DNA of 37,823 nucleotides from NCBI GenBank assembly GCA_903846025.1, contig CAIMZP010000043.1, forward strand, positions 1 to 37,823. The letters are read 5' to 3'. A program made the position numbers and the translations under genes. Positions 9,371-19,604 of this stretch are shown here, one piece after another. The notes under the pieces were generated by a model, which worked only from the letters and a program-made list of their open reading frames with translations, ran no database searches and was not told where the DNA came from. Position 1 is the first letter of the stretch, and each line of letters starts with the position of its first letter. The stretch comes from an uncultured beta proteobacterium (GTDB taxonomy: Bacteria; Pseudomonadota; Gammaproteobacteria; Burkholderiales; Burkholderiaceae).

Positions 9371-10698
9371 TGGTTGATTTGGCTAGCATCGAGATTGGTC
9401 CATTGACTCGAGCTCAAGGCTCAATTGTTTTACCTGGATCTAAAAGTATCTCTAATCGAGCCTTGTTGCTCGCTGGACTTTCTTCGGGGCAAACTACGCT
9501 CGTCAATTTACTGGATGCCGATGACACTCAAGTCATGCGAAATGCTTTGCGTACATTGGGGCTATCGGTTGTTGATCAGGCGAATAAGGTTTGTGTTGTG
9601 AATGGTTGTGGCGGGGAATTCCCGGTACGCGACGCTGATCTTTTTATGGGGAATGCAGGTACCGCTATTCGCCCTTTGACTGCTGCATTAGCAATGCAGG
9701 GTGGCAGCTACCGTTTATCTGGTGTGACTCGTATGCATGAGCGTCCCATTCGCGATCTAGTGGACGGGCTACGTCAAGTTGGCGCTGATATTACTTATGA
9801 ACTACAAGAGGGTTATCCACCAATCAAGATTTCTGTTGCGGATATTCAAATTAAAGATGTAGTGAAGGTCCGTGGCGATGTTTCAAGTCAGTTTCTGACT
9901 GCTCTTTTGATGGCGCTGCCTTTGGTAGCTAAGGAGCCAGTGCGTATCGAAGTGCTTGGTGAATTAATATCTCGTCCTTATATTGAAATTACGCTTAAGC
10001 TGATGGCGCGTTTTGGCATCCATGTGACCCATCCTGATGCGCAGTCTTTTATTATTCCAGCAAAGACTACAGGGGCGGCCTATCAAAGCCCTGGCAAGCT
10101 ATTCGTGGAGGGTGACGCATCCTCGGCTTCTTATTTTTTAGCTTTAGGTGCCATCGGCAAAGGTCCAGTTCGTGTCTTGGGTGTTGGTGGCGAAAGTATC
10201 CAAGGCGATGTTGCCTTTGCTGATGCCCTTGCCTTGATGGGGGCAAATATTTCATCGGGTGACGATTGGATTGAGGTCGCAGGCATTAAAAATGCGGGTG
10301 GCAAACTCCAGGGCATCACAATTGATTGCACTGAGATTCCAGACGCCGCAATGACCTTGGCTGTAGTGGCTTTATTTGCAGAGGGAAAAACCCGTTTGAA
10401 TAATATTGCTAGCTGGCGAGTCAAGGAGACGGATCGCATTTCAGCAATGACCAAAGAGTTAAGAAAAGTAGGGGCGATCGTTGAAGAGGGTGCCGACTAT
10501 ATCGTGGTTCAAGCCCCAGCGACCTTGGCCGATTGGCGCTCACCTTCCGAGGGAATTGGTACTTATGATGATCATCGGATGGCAATGTGCTTCTCCCTTG
10601 CTGCTTTCGGGCCAAACCGACTAAAGATCAATGATCCCGATTGCGTTGCTAAGACCTTCCCAACATATTTCTCAGAATTTGCAACGGTTGTCTCTTAA
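9370..10698 (+). CDS. aroA: 5-enolpyruvylshikimate-3-phosphate synthase
   Basis: EPSP synthase of 442 aa catalysing the penultimate step to chorismate, the target of glyphosate. [16 protein letters not shown] near the N-terminus, [24 protein letters not shown], and the C-terminal [13 protein letters not shown] motif are intact. [11 protein letters not shown] is the Gly/Ala/Pro pattern of class I sensitive enzymes. I chose ATG 9370, which overlaps the tyrA TGA by one base (TGATG), over an in-frame TTG one codon earlier. cmk follows after 12 bases, as in many proteobacteria. Confidence 0.97.
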   Translation: MVDLASIEIGPLTRAQGSIVLPGSKSISNRALLLAGLSSGQTTLVNLLDADDTQVMRNALRTLGLSVVDQANKVCVVNGCGGEFPVRDADLFMGNAGTAIRPLTAALAMQGGSYRLSGVTRMHERPIRDLVDGLRQVGADITYELQEGYPPIKISVADIQIKDVVKVRGDVSSQFLTALLMALPLVAKEPVRIEVLGELISRPYIEITLKLMARFGIHVTHPDAQSFIIPAKTTGAAYQSPGKLFVEGDASSASYFLALGAIGKGPVRVLGVGGESIQGDVAFADALALMGANISSGDDWIEVAGIKNAGGKLQGITIDCTEIPDAAMTLAVVALFAEGKTRLNNIASWRVKETDRISAMTKELRKVGAIVEEGADYIVVQAPATLADWRSPSEGIGTYDDHRMAMCFSLAAFGPNRLKINDPDCVAKTFPTYFSEFATVVS

Positions 10699-10710
10699 AT
10701 TCAAAATTGG

Positions 10711-11373
10711 ATGAATTTACCTCCTGTTATCGCGATTGATGGGCCAACTGCCTCTGGTAAGGGGACGGTTGCCTCATTGGTGGCTGAAAAGTTAGGGTTT
10801 CATTACTTAGATAGTGGAGCGCTTTATCGTTTAGTAGCTTTAGCGAGTCAAAAACAAGTCGTTGACGTGAACAATGGATCAGAATTGGGTGTTTTAGCTC
10901 AAAAACTACAGATTTCCTTTAAAAACGGTGTTATTTTGCTCAATTCGGAAGATGTCACCGAGGCTATTCGTACTGAAGCAATTGGTCTACGGGCATCTGC
11001 AATTGCGGTTCATCCAGAGGTTCGTCGCGCCTTAGTAAGTGTGCAGCATGGTTTTCGCAGGCCTCCTGGATTAGTGGCTGATGGCCGAGATATGGCTAGC
11101 GTGATATTTCCTGATGCTGTACTGAAGGTTTTCTTAACTGCAACTGCGGTTGCTAGGGCGGAGCGTCGGTATAAGCAGTTGATCGCTAAGGGAATTTCTG
11201 CTAAACTAGCCGACTTGTTGCAAGATTTGCAAGAGCGCGATGCCAGAGATAGTAGTCGAGGTGCCGCACCTTTGTTAGTTGCAGAAGGAGCGCAAGTGCT
11301 AGAAACATCGGAATTATCGATAGATCAAGTGGTTGAGACGGTCATAGATTGGTATCAGTCTAAGATTTCTTAA
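10711..11373 (+). CDS. cmk: cytidylate kinase
   Basis: Phosphorylates CMP and dCMP. The 220-aa protein has the P-loop [14 protein letters not shown] at residues 9-22, DSGALYR for nucleotide-monophosphate binding at about 35-41, the [15 protein letters not shown] motif at about 121-135, and ERDARDSSR in the lid region. It sits between aroA and rpsA, the arrangement also seen in Gammaproteobacteria. No terminator is seen after it, so some rpsA transcripts may start upstream. Confidence 0.96.
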   Translation: MNLPPVIAIDGPTASGKGTVASLVAEKLGFHYLDSGALYRLVALASQKQVVDVNNGSELGVLAQKLQISFKNGVILLNSEDVTEAIRTEAIGLRASAIAVHPEVRRALVSVQHGFRRPPGLVADGRDMASVIFPDAVLKVFLTATAVARAERRYKQLIAKGISAKLADLLQDLQERDARDSSRGAAPLLVAEGAQVLETSELSIDQVVETVIDWYQSKIS

Positions 11374-11460
11374 AATTGCGTAAGTTGTTGAAGTAAGCAG
11401 TAGCAATACTGTGGCAGTTGTTTTGGTGTCTTAAGAAGCTCTACAACGCGATGATCAAAT

Positions 11461-11488
11461 TTAGCGTGTTTCTTAAGGCTTTTATAAC
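11461..11488 (+). promoter_or_regulatory. candidate rpsA promoter
   Basis: TTAGCG (11461-11466, weak -35), a 16-base spacer and TATAAC (11483-11488, good -10). The transcript would start near 11495, giving a leader of about 34 bases that contains short GC-rich inverted repeats (CCCGTCGGG, GCCTTCTGGC) and no Shine-Dalgarno site. Confidence 0.38.
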
Positions 11489-11528
11489 CTAACCCGTCGG
11501 GCCTTCTGGCGGCACAAAGTGAATATAC

Positions 11529-13202
11529 ATGTCTGAATCATTTGCAGAATTATTTGAAGAATCATTAACCCGATCGAATATGAAGACCGGCCAAGTTATT
11601 TCGGCTGAAGTCCTTCGCATCGACCATAATTTCGTCGTTGTTAACGCTGGCTTAAAGTCTGAAGCGTTTATTCCTGTGGAAGAATTTCATAACGACGCTG
11701 GCGAGATAGAAGTTGCTCCTGGTGATTTCGTATCCGTTGCTATTGACGCCCTTGAAAACGGCTATGGCGATACTATTCTCTCCCGTGACAAAGCAAAACG
11801 CTTGGCATCATGGATGAATTTGGAAAAAGCGCTTGAGCAAGCTGAGATCGTTACTGGTACTGTTACCGGTAAGGTTAAAGGTGGCTTGACAGTGATGGTT
11901 AACGGTATTCGCGCATTCTTGCCTGGATCACTTGTTGATACACGTCCAATTAAAGACACTAGCCCTTACGAGGGTAAGACCATGGAATTCAAGGTCATCA
12001 AACTGGATCGTAAGCGCAATAACGTAGTGTTGTCACGTCGTGCAGTGGTTGAAGCTAGCCAAGGTGAAGAGCGCGCTAAGCTGATGTCTAACCTCAAAGA
12101 GGGTAGCGTTGTTCAAGGTATCGTGAAGAACATTACTGATTACGGCGCATTTGTGGACCTAGGTGGTATCGACGGTCTCTTGCACATTACTGATTTGGCT
12201 TGGCGTCGCGTGCGTCACCCAAGCGAGATGTTGACTGTTGGTCAAGAAGTGACTGCGAAGATTTTGAAGTTTGATCAAGAGAAGAACCGTGTTTCACTCG
12301 GCGTGAAACAACTTGGTGATGACCCATGGGTTGGTATCGCTCGTCGTTACCCACCAAACACCCGTTTATTCGGCAAAGTAACTAACCTGACTGACTACGG
12401 CGCGTTCGTTGAAATCGAGAGCGGTATCGAAGGCTTGGTACACGTTTCTGAAATGGACTGGACTAACAAAAACGTTGCTCCAAGCAAGGCTACTGCATTG
12501 GGAACTGAAGTTGAAGTTATGGTTCTCGATATTGATGAAGACAAGCGTCGCATTAGCTTGGGCATCAAACAGTGCAAAGCAAATCCATGGGAAGAGTTCT
12601 CACGTGCCCAGCAAAAAGGCGATAAGCTTACTGGCGCAATCAAGTCGATTACTGACTTTGGCGTATTTATTGGCCTACCTGGCGGTATCGACGGCTTAGT
12701 TCATCTTTCTGATATCTCATGGAATGAACCCGGCGAAGAGGCTGTTAAGAGATACAAAAAAGGTGATGAAGTTGAAGCTACTGTATTGGCAATTGATGTT
12801 GAGAAAGAGCGTATCTCTCTTGGCATTAAGCAATTGTCTGGCGACCCATTCAACAACTACACATCAGTAAGCGATAAGGGTAGCCTTGTAACTGGTACCG
12901 TGAAAGCAGTTGATGCTAAGGGTGCAACGATTCACTTGGCTGATGAAGTTGAAGCTTACTTGCGCGCTTCTGAGATCTCAACCGATCGCGTTGAAGATGC
13001 ACGCAATGTATTGAAAGAAGGCGACAGCGTTACTGCCATGATCATTAATATTGATCGTAAGTCACGCGTAATCAATCTTTCAATCAAAGCTAAAGACAGC
13101 TCTGACCAACAAGACGCTATGAGCAAGCTCCAAGGTGATGCGCAGTCTGGCACAACCAACTTGGGTGCTTTGTTAAAAGCTAAGATGGACAATCAAGGCT
13201 AA
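11529..13202 (+). CDS. rpsA: 30S ribosomal protein S1
   Basis: mRNA-binding ribosomal protein with six S1 (OB-fold) domains at roughly residues 20-87, 105-170, 190-260, 277-347, 364-435 and 452-520; the repeated GxVxxxxDYGAFV...GIxGLLHITD pattern is clear in the third to fifth domains. Length 557 aa is the full proteobacterial form. A 155-base leader separates it from cmk, and no Shine-Dalgarno sequence precedes the ATG, as in E. coli, where S1 represses its own translation; the same control is plausible here. A strong terminator follows 8 bases after the stop. Confidence 0.98.
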   Translation: MSESFAELFEESLTRSNMKTGQVISAEVLRIDHNFVVVNAGLKSEAFIPVEEFHNDAGEIEVAPGDFVSVAIDALENGYGDTILSRDKAKRLASWMNLEKALEQAEIVTGTVTGKVKGGLTVMVNGIRAFLPGSLVDTRPIKDTSPYEGKTMEFKVIKLDRKRNNVVLSRRAVVEASQGEERAKLMSNLKEGSVVQGIVKNITDYGAFVDLGGIDGLLHITDLAWRRVRHPSEMLTVGQEVTAKILKFDQEKNRVSLGVKQLGDDPWVGIARRYPPNTRLFGKVTNLTDYGAFVEIESGIEGLVHVSEMDWTNKNVAPSKATALGTEVEVMVLDIDEDKRRISLGIKQCKANPWEEFSRAQQKGDKLTGAIKSITDFGVFIGLPGGIDGLVHLSDISWNEPGEEAVKRYKKGDEVEATVLAIDVEKERISLGIKQLSGDPFNNYTSVSDKGSLVTGTVKAVDAKGATIHLADEVEAYLRASEISTDRVEDARNVLKEGDSVTAMIINIDRKSRVINLSIKAKDSSDQQDAMSKLQGDAQSGTTNLGALLKAKMDNQG

Positions 13203-13210
13203 ATCAATAT

Positions 13211-13245
13211 CGCCGCTTTCCATGTGGAGAGCGGCGGTTTTTATT
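13211..13245 (+). terminator. intrinsic terminator after rpsA
   Basis: An 11-bp stem (13211-13221 with 13226-13236, one G-T pair) with a 4-base loop is followed by GTTTTTATT. It lies between rpsA and ihfB. Confidence 0.92.
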
Positions 13246-13253
13246 AATAGATC

Positions 13254-13598
13254 ATGTCAGATCAAGAGCTCCAAGCGATCACTCGCTCCGAACTAGTCGA
13301 GAGTTTAGCGGAACAATTTCCGCAGCTATTGCCTAGGGACGTGGAGTTGGCCGTGAAGACCCTGCTAGACACTATGACTCATGCTTTGGCTCAAGGTAAG
13401 CGTATTGAGTTGCGCGGTGTTGGTAGTTTTGTATTGCACCATCGCCCTGCGCGTACTGGTCGTAACCCTAAGTCTGGTGACAAGGTATTAATCCCCGAAA
13501 AACGGGTGCCACACTTTAAGCCTGGAAAAGAATTACGTGAGCGTGTTGATTACAAACCGCTAAAGCAAGCGGGCCCTAAAGAGGGTTCTGGTGCCTAG
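13254..13598 (+). CDS. ihfB: integration host factor subunit beta
   Basis: DNA-bending protein of the HU/IHF family; with IhfA it bends DNA at specific sites. The 114-aa protein has the IhfB core ([52 protein letters not shown]), including the proline at the beta-arm tip in GRNPKSG. It is about 20 residues longer than E. coli IhfB: an 8-residue N-terminal extension and a Lys/Gly-rich C-terminal tail ([14 protein letters not shown]). It has terminators on both sides, so it is likely its own unit. A TATTAA hexamer lies 6 bases before the ATG and no clear Shine-Dalgarno site is present. Confidence 0.95.
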   Translation: MSDQELQAITRSELVESLAEQFPQLLPRDVELAVKTLLDTMTHALAQGKRIELRGVGSFVLHHRPARTGRNPKSGDKVLIPEKRVPHFKPGKELRERVDYKPLKQAGPKEGSGA

Positions 13599-13617
13599 TC
13601 ATATAGCGCATAAGCAG

Positions 13618-13640
13618 TGGTCCATTCGGGCCATTTTTTT
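13618..13640 (+). terminator. intrinsic terminator after ihfB
   Basis: TGGTCC (13618-13623) pairs with GGGCCA (13628-13633, one T-G pair) over loop ATTC and is followed by T7 (13634-13640). It fills most of the 60-base ihfB-lapB gap. Confidence 0.82.
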
Positions 13641-13658
13641 ATTTAAGTTCTGCACGCC

Positions 13659-14870
13659 ATGATCCAGATTGAAACTTCCTGGCTCTTGTTATTGCCTGCC
13701 ATGTTTGGCATTGGTTGGTTGGCATCGCGTTGGGATCTGCGTTTAGAAAATCGCATGGATGAACGTGAGCGCATGCGTCAACAGCGTTCTACATTCAAAG
13801 GTTTGAGTCTTTTGTTGAATGAACAGCCGGATCAGGCGATTGAAGCCCTAGTGAAGATTGCACAGTTAGACCCAGAAACAATTGAACTGCATTTTGCTTT
13901 AGGAAATTTGTTCCGTCGTCGTGGTGAAACTGAGCGGGCTATCCGTGTACATCAGCATTTAGCGAATCGGGATGATTTAAAGCCGCGCGATCGTGATCAT
14001 GCTGCATACGAATTAGGGCGTGACTTTTTGCGGGCAGGGCTGTTGGACCGCGCTGAAGCATCATTAAATCGCGTGGGTAATGGAAAATTTGCAGCCCCTG
14101 CCAAAGAAAGTCTCTTAGAGATGTACCAGGTTGAGCGCGATTGGAAAAAGGCCATTATTGCTGCGACTGAGCTTGAAGGTTTGCAAGGTAAATCCCATCA
14201 CACTGAGATCGCTCAGTTTCATTGTGAGTTGGGGCAAGAGGCTTTACAGCGTAAAGACTTAGCTCAGGTTGAATCTTCAATACAGCAAGCCTTGCTAGCT
14301 ATTCCAAACCATGCCCGTGCTCTGATTTTGCAAGGCGACTACCTATTGGCTCTGGATCGCCCTGCGCAGGCAATAGAGGCCTGGGACATTATTGCGCAAG
14401 CGCATCCTGCCTATATGCATTTACTAGCGGATCGCTGGATGGCCGCACATACAACTTTAGATAAGGCAGACGCTGGTTTATCTCGATTATGTCAATTATT
14501 AGAAACTCAAGCTTCAGGTGAATTGCTCGATATTGTTCAAAAGCATATGACCAAGATCCGTGGCTCCGAGGCAACTGAAGCCATGCTGGTAGAAGTAATG
14601 CAACATTCACCCAGCCTAAGTGCTTTATCTAAATTGGCTGAGACGCGTCTGGCTCTTGCCCAAAGTAATGGTTCGGCAGAGAGAATTTCGGACTTACAGG
14701 CAACCTTAAATTTATTAAAGCAACGTGCTACTAGTTTGGCGCGCTATACCTGTGGGAACTGTGGTTTCCGCGCGAGACGCTTTTATTGGCAGTGCCCTGG
14801 TTGTAATCACTGGGAGGCGTACTCACCAAGACGAAGTGAAGGCGCCGTTCCTAGCGGTCCATCGATGTAA
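13659..14870 (+). CDS. lapB: LPS assembly protein B (TPR protein with rubredoxin-like zinc module)
   Basis: Inner-membrane regulator of LPS synthesis (LapB/YciM) that in E. coli promotes FtsH-dependent degradation of LpxC. The 403-aa protein begins with a single membrane helix (about 7-23, WLLLLPAMFGIGWLASR), continues with TPR helices over about 45-340 (for example ALGNLFRRRGETERAIRVHQ), and ends with a rubredoxin-type metal site, C365-x2-C368 and C379-x2-C382. It usually follows lapA after ihfB; here lapA is absent. The downstream LPS genes ugd, rfaE1 and rfaD fit its role. Confidence 0.93.
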   Translation: MIQIETSWLLLLPAMFGIGWLASRWDLRLENRMDERERMRQQRSTFKGLSLLLNEQPDQAIEALVKIAQLDPETIELHFALGNLFRRRGETERAIRVHQHLANRDDLKPRDRDHAAYELGRDFLRAGLLDRAEASLNRVGNGKFAAPAKESLLEMYQVERDWKKAIIAATELEGLQGKSHHTEIAQFHCELGQEALQRKDLAQVESSIQQALLAIPNHARALILQGDYLLALDRPAQAIEAWDIIAQAHPAYMHLLADRWMAAHTTLDKADAGLSRLCQLLETQASGELLDIVQKHMTKIRGSEATEAMLVEVMQHSPSLSALSKLAETRLALAQSNGSAERISDLQATLNLLKQRATSLARYTCGNCGFRARRFYWQCPGCNHWEAYSPRRSEGAVPSGPSM

Positions 14871-14875
14871 TTCAA

Positions 14876-14909
14876 TTAATGAAATCGTCATTAAGCACGT
14901 GTGTAATGA
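14876..14909 (+). repeat. operator-like inverted repeats upstream of ugd
   Basis: TTAATGA (14876-14882) and TCATTAA (14888-14894) form a perfect 7-bp inverted repeat with a 5-base spacer. A third arm, TAATGA (14904-14909), pairs with TCATTA (14888-14893) as the ends of a 22-base imperfect palindrome centred on CACGTG. The set lies in the 72-base lapB-ugd gap, 33 bases before the start codon, a suitable place for a regulator. No known regulator box is recognised. Confidence 0.4.
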
Positions 14910-14942
14910 TGGTCTTGTAATAAATATAAATTTGGAGTCATT

Positions 14943-16307
14943 TTGAAAGTCACCATTATCGGCAGCGGTTATGTAGGTTTGGTTACCGGCGCTTGCCTTG
15001 CGGAGCAGGGCAATCAAGTTTTTTGTGTCGACGTAGATCCGAAAAAGATTGAGATTCTCAATTCTGGTGGAGTACCCATTTACGAGCCAGGCCTGAAAGA
15101 AATGATTGAGCGCAATCGTGCCGCTGGTCGCTTGGAGTTCTCCACTGATATAGCCGCCTCAGTTGCTCATGGCGAAATTCAATTTATTGCTGTTGGCACA
15201 CCACCCGATGAGGATGGTTCTGCTGACCTTCAGTATGTTGTTGCTGCTGCGCGCAATATTGGTCGGTATATGACTACCGCTAAAGTTATCGTTGACAAAT
15301 CTACAGTACCCGTAGGTACTGCTGATAAGGTATCTGCAGCCATTGCAGAAGAGCTCACTAAGCGTAGCCTTTCCCCTGAGCTCTGTTCTGTAGTCTCAAA
15401 TCCAGAGTTCCTTAAAGAGGGCGCAGCAGTAGAAGATTTTATGCGTCCAGACAGAATTGTGATTGGTACTGAAAGCACGCCCTCTGGCTTGCATGCTAAA
15501 GAGCAAATGCGCCGACTTTATGCGCCTTTTAATCGCCACCATGAGCGCACCTATTACATGGATGTTAAAAGTGCCGAGTTAACCAAGTACGCTGCCAATG
15601 CAATGTTGGCCACTCGTATCTCCTTTATGAATGAGCTCGCAAACTTGGCTGATTTAGTTGGCGCAGATATTGAATCAGTGCGTCAAGGAATTGGTTCAGA
15701 TTCTCGAATTGGTTATGGCTTTTTGTACTCCGGCACTGGATATGGCGGTTCATGCTTTCCAAAAGATGTTTCAGCGCTATCAAAAACAGCAATCGAGCAC
15801 GGTAGGGATTTAAAGATCCTAGATGCAGTAGAGGCCGTCAATGAAGCGCAAAAATATATCCTCGTTGAGAAGATTGAAAAACGCTTTGGTAAGGATTTAT
15901 CTGGAATGAAGTTTGCCCTTTGGGGATTAGCCTTTAAACCCAACACGGACGATATGCGTGAAGCGCCTAGTAGAGTCATCATTCAAGAGCTAGTTAAGCG
16001 AGGCGCCGACATCGTGGCATATGATCCTGTTGCCATGCCAGAAGCTAAGCATTGTTTAGATGCGGATTTCAAGGGCAACCCTGAAGGGTTAAAAAAAGTA
16101 GCTATGGTCGCTAATCCCATGGAGGCTTTAGATGCCTGCGACGCCCTAGTAATCGTAACTGAGTGGAAAGCCTTCCGTAGCCCTGATTTCGAGCTCTTCC
16201 TGCAAAAAATGAAGCGCCCCGTCATTTTCGATGGTCGCAATTTGTATGAACCACAGGCGATGCAGGAAATGGGCATTGAGTACCAAGGCATTGGTCGGCA
16301 TAATTAA
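14943..16307 (+). CDS. ugd: UDP-glucose 6-dehydrogenase
   Basis: Oxidises UDP-glucose to UDP-glucuronate with two NAD+, feeding envelope polysaccharide or lipid A modification. The 454-aa protein has the N-terminal Rossmann motif [21 protein letters not shown] (residues 2-19 and onward), [10 protein letters not shown] and [22 protein letters not shown] motifs, and catalytic C271 in [16 protein letters not shown]. The C-terminal domain includes [18 protein letters not shown]. The start is TTG at 14943, supported by GGAG at 14934-14937 five bases upstream and by the family N-terminus [11 protein letters not shown]. Possible operator repeats lie just upstream. Confidence 0.96.
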   Translation: MKVTIIGSGYVGLVTGACLAEQGNQVFCVDVDPKKIEILNSGGVPIYEPGLKEMIERNRAAGRLEFSTDIAASVAHGEIQFIAVGTPPDEDGSADLQYVVAAARNIGRYMTTAKVIVDKSTVPVGTADKVSAAIAEELTKRSLSPELCSVVSNPEFLKEGAAVEDFMRPDRIVIGTESTPSGLHAKEQMRRLYAPFNRHHERTYYMDVKSAELTKYAANAMLATRISFMNELANLADLVGADIESVRQGIGSDSRIGYGFLYSGTGYGGSCFPKDVSALSKTAIEHGRDLKILDAVEAVNEAQKYILVEKIEKRFGKDLSGMKFALWGLAFKPNTDDMREAPSRVIIQELVKRGADIVAYDPVAMPEAKHCLDADFKGNPEGLKKVAMVANPMEALDACDALVIVTEWKAFRSPDFELFLQKMKRPVIFDGRNLYEPQAMQEMGIEYQGIGRHN

Positions 16308-16358
16308 CGCTAGAACGTCAATAAAAAATACCCATTAATTAGAGAAACCAGCCTTCCC

Positions 16359-17288
16359 GTGGAAAAAGCAAATCGAGAACAATTTTCTAAAGCCCGCTTA
16401 TTGGTGGTCGGCGATGTCATGCTTGATCGCTATTGGTTTGGTGATACCAATCGGATCTCTCCTGAGGCACCCGTACCTATTGTGCAAGTCGGTAAAATTG
16501 ATGAGCGTTTAGGCGGTGCCGCAAACGTGGCTCGTAACGTGGCGGCTCTCGGTGCAAAAACAACCATTTTGGGCGTAGTAGGTAACGATGAGTCCGGTAA
16601 ACGCGTTGCAGAATTACTTAAATCTAGTGGAGTTGATAGCCAATTAGAAGTTGATTCTAAGGTCCCCACGATAGTGAAGCTACGTGTGATTGCACGTCAA
16701 CAGCAGTTAATTCGTTTGGATTTTGAAGAGGCACCCAGTCAGGATGCCTTGGCTCATAAATTAGAGCGTTACGAAAAGTTGGTGGGTGATGCTGATGTGA
16801 TCATTTTGTCTGATTATGGCAAAGGTGCATTAGGTCAGGTAGCTTTGATGATCGAACAAGCTCGTAACCAGAAGAAAGTAATTTTGGTTGATCCTAAAGG
16901 CGATGATTATGCAAAATATCATGGCGCTACTGTTTTGACGCCTAATCGAAGTGAGCTACGCCAAGTAGTTGGGCAGTGGACAAGCGAAGACGATCTCACT
17001 CGTCGGGCGCAAGAATTACGGCGCTCGTTAGATCTTAAGGCTTTGCTTCTGACGCGCTCAGAAGAAGGAATGAGTCTATATACAGAGGCGGGCGTTAGCC
17101 ATGTGAAAGCACAGGCGCGTGAAGTATTTGATGTATCCGGTGCTGGCGATACTGTAATTGCAACTTTAGCAGTAGCTCTAGCTGCTCAGTGGCCATTAGA
17201 GAAAGCAATGGCTTTGGCTAATCGTGCCGGCAGTATTGTTGTAGGTAAGCTGGGAACCGCAACCGTGACTTCAGAGGAATTGCAATGA
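16359..17288 (+). CDS. rfaE1: D-glycero-beta-D-manno-heptose-7-phosphate kinase
   Basis: PfkB/ribokinase-family kinase (309 aa), first domain of HldE, which phosphorylates heptose-7-phosphate on the way to ADP-L-glycero-D-manno-heptose for LPS inner core. [14 protein letters not shown] is near the N-terminus, [15 protein letters not shown] at about 52-66, and the anion-hole motif [15 protein letters not shown] with catalytic Asp at about 259-273. The start is GTG. Unlike E. coli HldE it lacks the nucleotidyltransferase half, so this is the split form; the partner (rfaE2) must be elsewhere. It overlaps rfaD by four bases (ATGA). Confidence 0.95.
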   Translation: MEKANREQFSKARLLVVGDVMLDRYWFGDTNRISPEAPVPIVQVGKIDERLGGAANVARNVAALGAKTTILGVVGNDESGKRVAELLKSSGVDSQLEVDSKVPTIVKLRVIARQQQLIRLDFEEAPSQDALAHKLERYEKLVGDADVIILSDYGKGALGQVALMIEQARNQKKVILVDPKGDDYAKYHGATVLTPNRSELRQVVGQWTSEDDLTRRAQELRRSLDLKALLLTRSEEGMSLYTEAGVSHVKAQAREVFDVSGAGDTVIATLAVALAAQWPLEKAMALANRAGSIVVGKLGTATVTSEELQ

Positions 17289-18304
17289 CTATTATCGTAA
17301 CTGGTGCGGCTGGCTTTATTGGCGCCAATATTGTTGAGGCTTTAAATGCCCGCGGCGAAAAAAATATTATCGCAGTTGATGATCTTCGTCCTGCGGATAA
17401 GTACCGCAACTTAGCTGATCTAGATATCATTGATTATTTAGATAAAGGCGAGTTTTTGGAGGCCTTTAGAAGCGGTCGTTTTGGCAAGGTTAATGCCGTT
17501 TTTCATGAGGGCGCATGTTCTGACACCATGGAAACTGATGGCATTTTTATGATGGCGAATAACTATCGCTACACCATGGATTTGCTTGATATTTGTACAG
17601 AGCAAAAAGTGCAACTTCTGTATGCATCGTCGGCCGCAACCTATGGGGGCTCTGATGTTTTTATCGAAAGCCGGGAGCATGAGAAGCCGCTTAATATTTA
17701 CGGCTACTCCAAGTTTTTATTTGACCAAGTCATGCGCAAGCGGTTTTCTGAAAACTCCAATGCAGCCCAAGTAGTTGGCTTTCGCTACTTCAATGTGTAC
17801 GGCCCGCGTGAATCCCATAAAGGGCGTATGGCTTCAGTAGCTTTTCATCAATACCACCAGTATAAAAATGATGGTCACGTCAAATTATTTGGTGATTACG
17901 GTGGCTATAGCGCTGGCGAACAAAGTCGTGACTTTGTCTCCGTGGAAGATGTAGTAAAGGTGAACCTGTTTTTCTTAGATCACCCAGAACTCAGCGGCAT
18001 CTTTAATCTCGGTAGCGGTCGCGCCCAACCATTTAACGATGTGGCTCACGCCGTTGCCAATGCTATGCGGAAGCTCGATAAGACTGAGTCTGCAAGCTTG
18101 GAGGAGTTGGTAAAAGAAGGTGCAATTAAATACGTTTCGTTTCCAGATGCGCTAAAAGGTAAGTATCAGTGCTTTACACAGGCTGATTTAACCAAGCTAC
18201 GTGATGCTGGTTACACCGCACCCTTCCTTAATGTGGAAGAGGGCGTTGCGCGCTATATTAACTGGTTATCAGCTAATGCAGATTTTTTGGCCTCACCCTT
18301 ATAA
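17285..18304 (+). CDS. rfaD: ADP-L-glycero-D-manno-heptose 6-epimerase
   Basis: Extended short-chain dehydrogenase (339 aa) that epimerises ADP-D-glycero- to ADP-L-glycero-D-manno-heptose. NADP-binding motif [17 protein letters not shown] at residues 5-21; the family sequence [14 protein letters not shown] at about 73-86; catalytic [10 protein letters not shown] (Tyr and Lys) at about 139-148; [19 protein letters not shown] at about 167-185. It overlaps rfaE1 by four bases and ends 8 bases from the stop of the convergent ubiM. Confidence 0.96.
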   Translation: MTIIVTGAAGFIGANIVEALNARGEKNIIAVDDLRPADKYRNLADLDIIDYLDKGEFLEAFRSGRFGKVNAVFHEGACSDTMETDGIFMMANNYRYTMDLLDICTEQKVQLLYASSAATYGGSDVFIESREHEKPLNIYGYSKFLFDQVMRKRFSENSNAAQVVGFRYFNVYGPRESHKGRMASVAFHQYHQYKNDGHVKLFGDYGGYSAGEQSRDFVSVEDVVKVNLFFLDHPELSGIFNLGSGRAQPFNDVAHAVANAMRKLDKTESASLEELVKEGAIKYVSFPDALKGKYQCFTQADLTKLRDAGYTAPFLNVEEGVARYINWLSANADFLASPL

Positions 18305-18312
18305 ACAAGATC

Positions 18313-19512
18313 TTATCGTCCAGTGAGGGATGTCGCAATGGATCGCTTAAATGGTGTAATCCTCTCGCTAATATGTAGAAGAGCTTTTCTCAGCAACCTT
18401 GCTGGTGGCGATTCTTTTGTATAAAGCTCTGTTATGAGTCTCGTCATTAAATAAAGTGGTCTAGTTTTAAGTCTGTGCGCTCTTTCGTATCGAAGTAATA
18501 GGGATTGCTCGCCAATGTCTTTACCAGTTTGATGGGCGCTTAGAATCTCTCTCGACAATTTTTGTACTCCGAGTAAACCAAAGTTAAATCCATGTGCGGT
18601 TACTGGATGCATGCCAATCGCAGCATCACCTACTGTTGCAAATCTAGTGGCAATCAATCGTTTAGGATAGACGGATACCAGCGGGTAGGAATGGATAGTG
18701 CTGATCAGATTCATTTCCCCTAGCCGACTCCCAAAACGCATTTTCGCATTTCTAGAAAACTCTTCGGGACTAAGCTTCATCAGATCTTCAGCTTCATCAC
18801 TAGGAATAGTAATTACCACCGAGCTACGATAGCGATTGTTGATAGGGTCTGGATTCATAGGGAGTAAGGCGAGTGTTTGTCCATAGTCAAACCACTCCCA
18901 TGCGGTATGTTCGTGAGGTGCATCATGAGTCATACAGCAGACCAACATATTGCGCCCAAAGTCATGCATATCAGCTGCGATACCCATCATACGGCGAGTG
19001 GTGGAAAAGCGATTATCAGCCGCCACAACAAGCTTTGAATTAATCTCAACTCCATCATCAAGGGTAACCTTCGCAGTGGATTCGCAAGCTTTTACTTTGA
19101 CTACTTTATGGCCGGCAATAAGAGTGATGTCACTATTGAGCTCAGTTGCTATTTGCATTGCATCATATGCCGCTTGCCTAATAAGGTGGTTTGAAATTAA
19201 CCATCCCAATTCTGAATAGTGACTCAGTTGATGAGGTATAAGCATTTCAAATTGCGATCGTCCATCTAGTATCTTGGCATCACGCAATGGCGAGATTGAA
19301 TGGGGCTCTATTAAATCCCATAAACCGAGCATCTTCATTGTTTTCGCCGATTCTTGAGTAAGGGCAATTTCTCTGCCATCAAACATAGGTTTTGAAATAG
19401 CACTTAAATCTTGCTGCTCAACAATAACGATCTTTAGGCCTTGGCCACTTAAAGACTTGGCAAGACAGAGCCCCGATGGACCTGCTCCCACAACTACAAT
19501 ATCAACATTCAT
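18313..19512 (-). CDS. ubiM: FAD-dependent ubiquinone hydroxylase, UbiM-like (UbiH/UbiF family)
   Basis: A 399-aa flavin monooxygenase of the UbiH/UbiF/VisC family. FAD-binding Rossmann motif VVGAGPSGLCLAKSLSGQG at residues 6-24; the mid DG/ATG-like region LVVAADNRFSTTRR at about 161-174; the second FAD motif GDAAIGMHPVTAHGFNFGLLG at about 294-314. FDGREIALTQESAKTM and the ELGWLISNHLIRQAA segment resemble UbiM, an O2-dependent hydroxylase with relaxed ring-position specificity described from Neisseria and other Betaproteobacteria. UbiF or UbiH assignment cannot be excluded without phylogeny. It is monocistronic, convergent with rfaD, with a long upstream gene-free region and an FNR-like box about 100 bases before the start. 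Confidence 0.75.
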   Translation of the reverse strand: MNVDIVVVGAGPSGLCLAKSLSGQGLKIVIVEQQDLSAISKPMFDGREIALTQESAKTMKMLGLWDLIEPHSISPLRDAKILDGRSQFEMLIPHQLSHYSELGWLISNHLIRQAAYDAMQIATELNSDITLIAGHKVVKVKACESTAKVTLDDGVEINSKLVVAADNRFSTTRRMMGIAADMHDFGRNMLVCCMTHDAPHEHTAWEWFDYGQTLALLPMNPDPINNRYRSSVVITIPSDEAEDLMKLSPEEFSRNAKMRFGSRLGEMNLISTIHSYPLVSVYPKRLIATRFATVGDAAIGMHPVTAHGFNFGLLGVQKLSREILSAHQTGKDIGEQSLLLRYERAHRLKTRPLYLMTRLITELYTKESPPARLLRKALLHISERITPFKRSIATSLTGR

Positions 19513-19604
19513 GCGTTATCCAAATCCAAAGAAATGAGTCTGGATTGAGTATAAGTATTCAAATCGGTCTAATCGGATATGAAAATAATTCTTTGCTACA
19601 GCTT

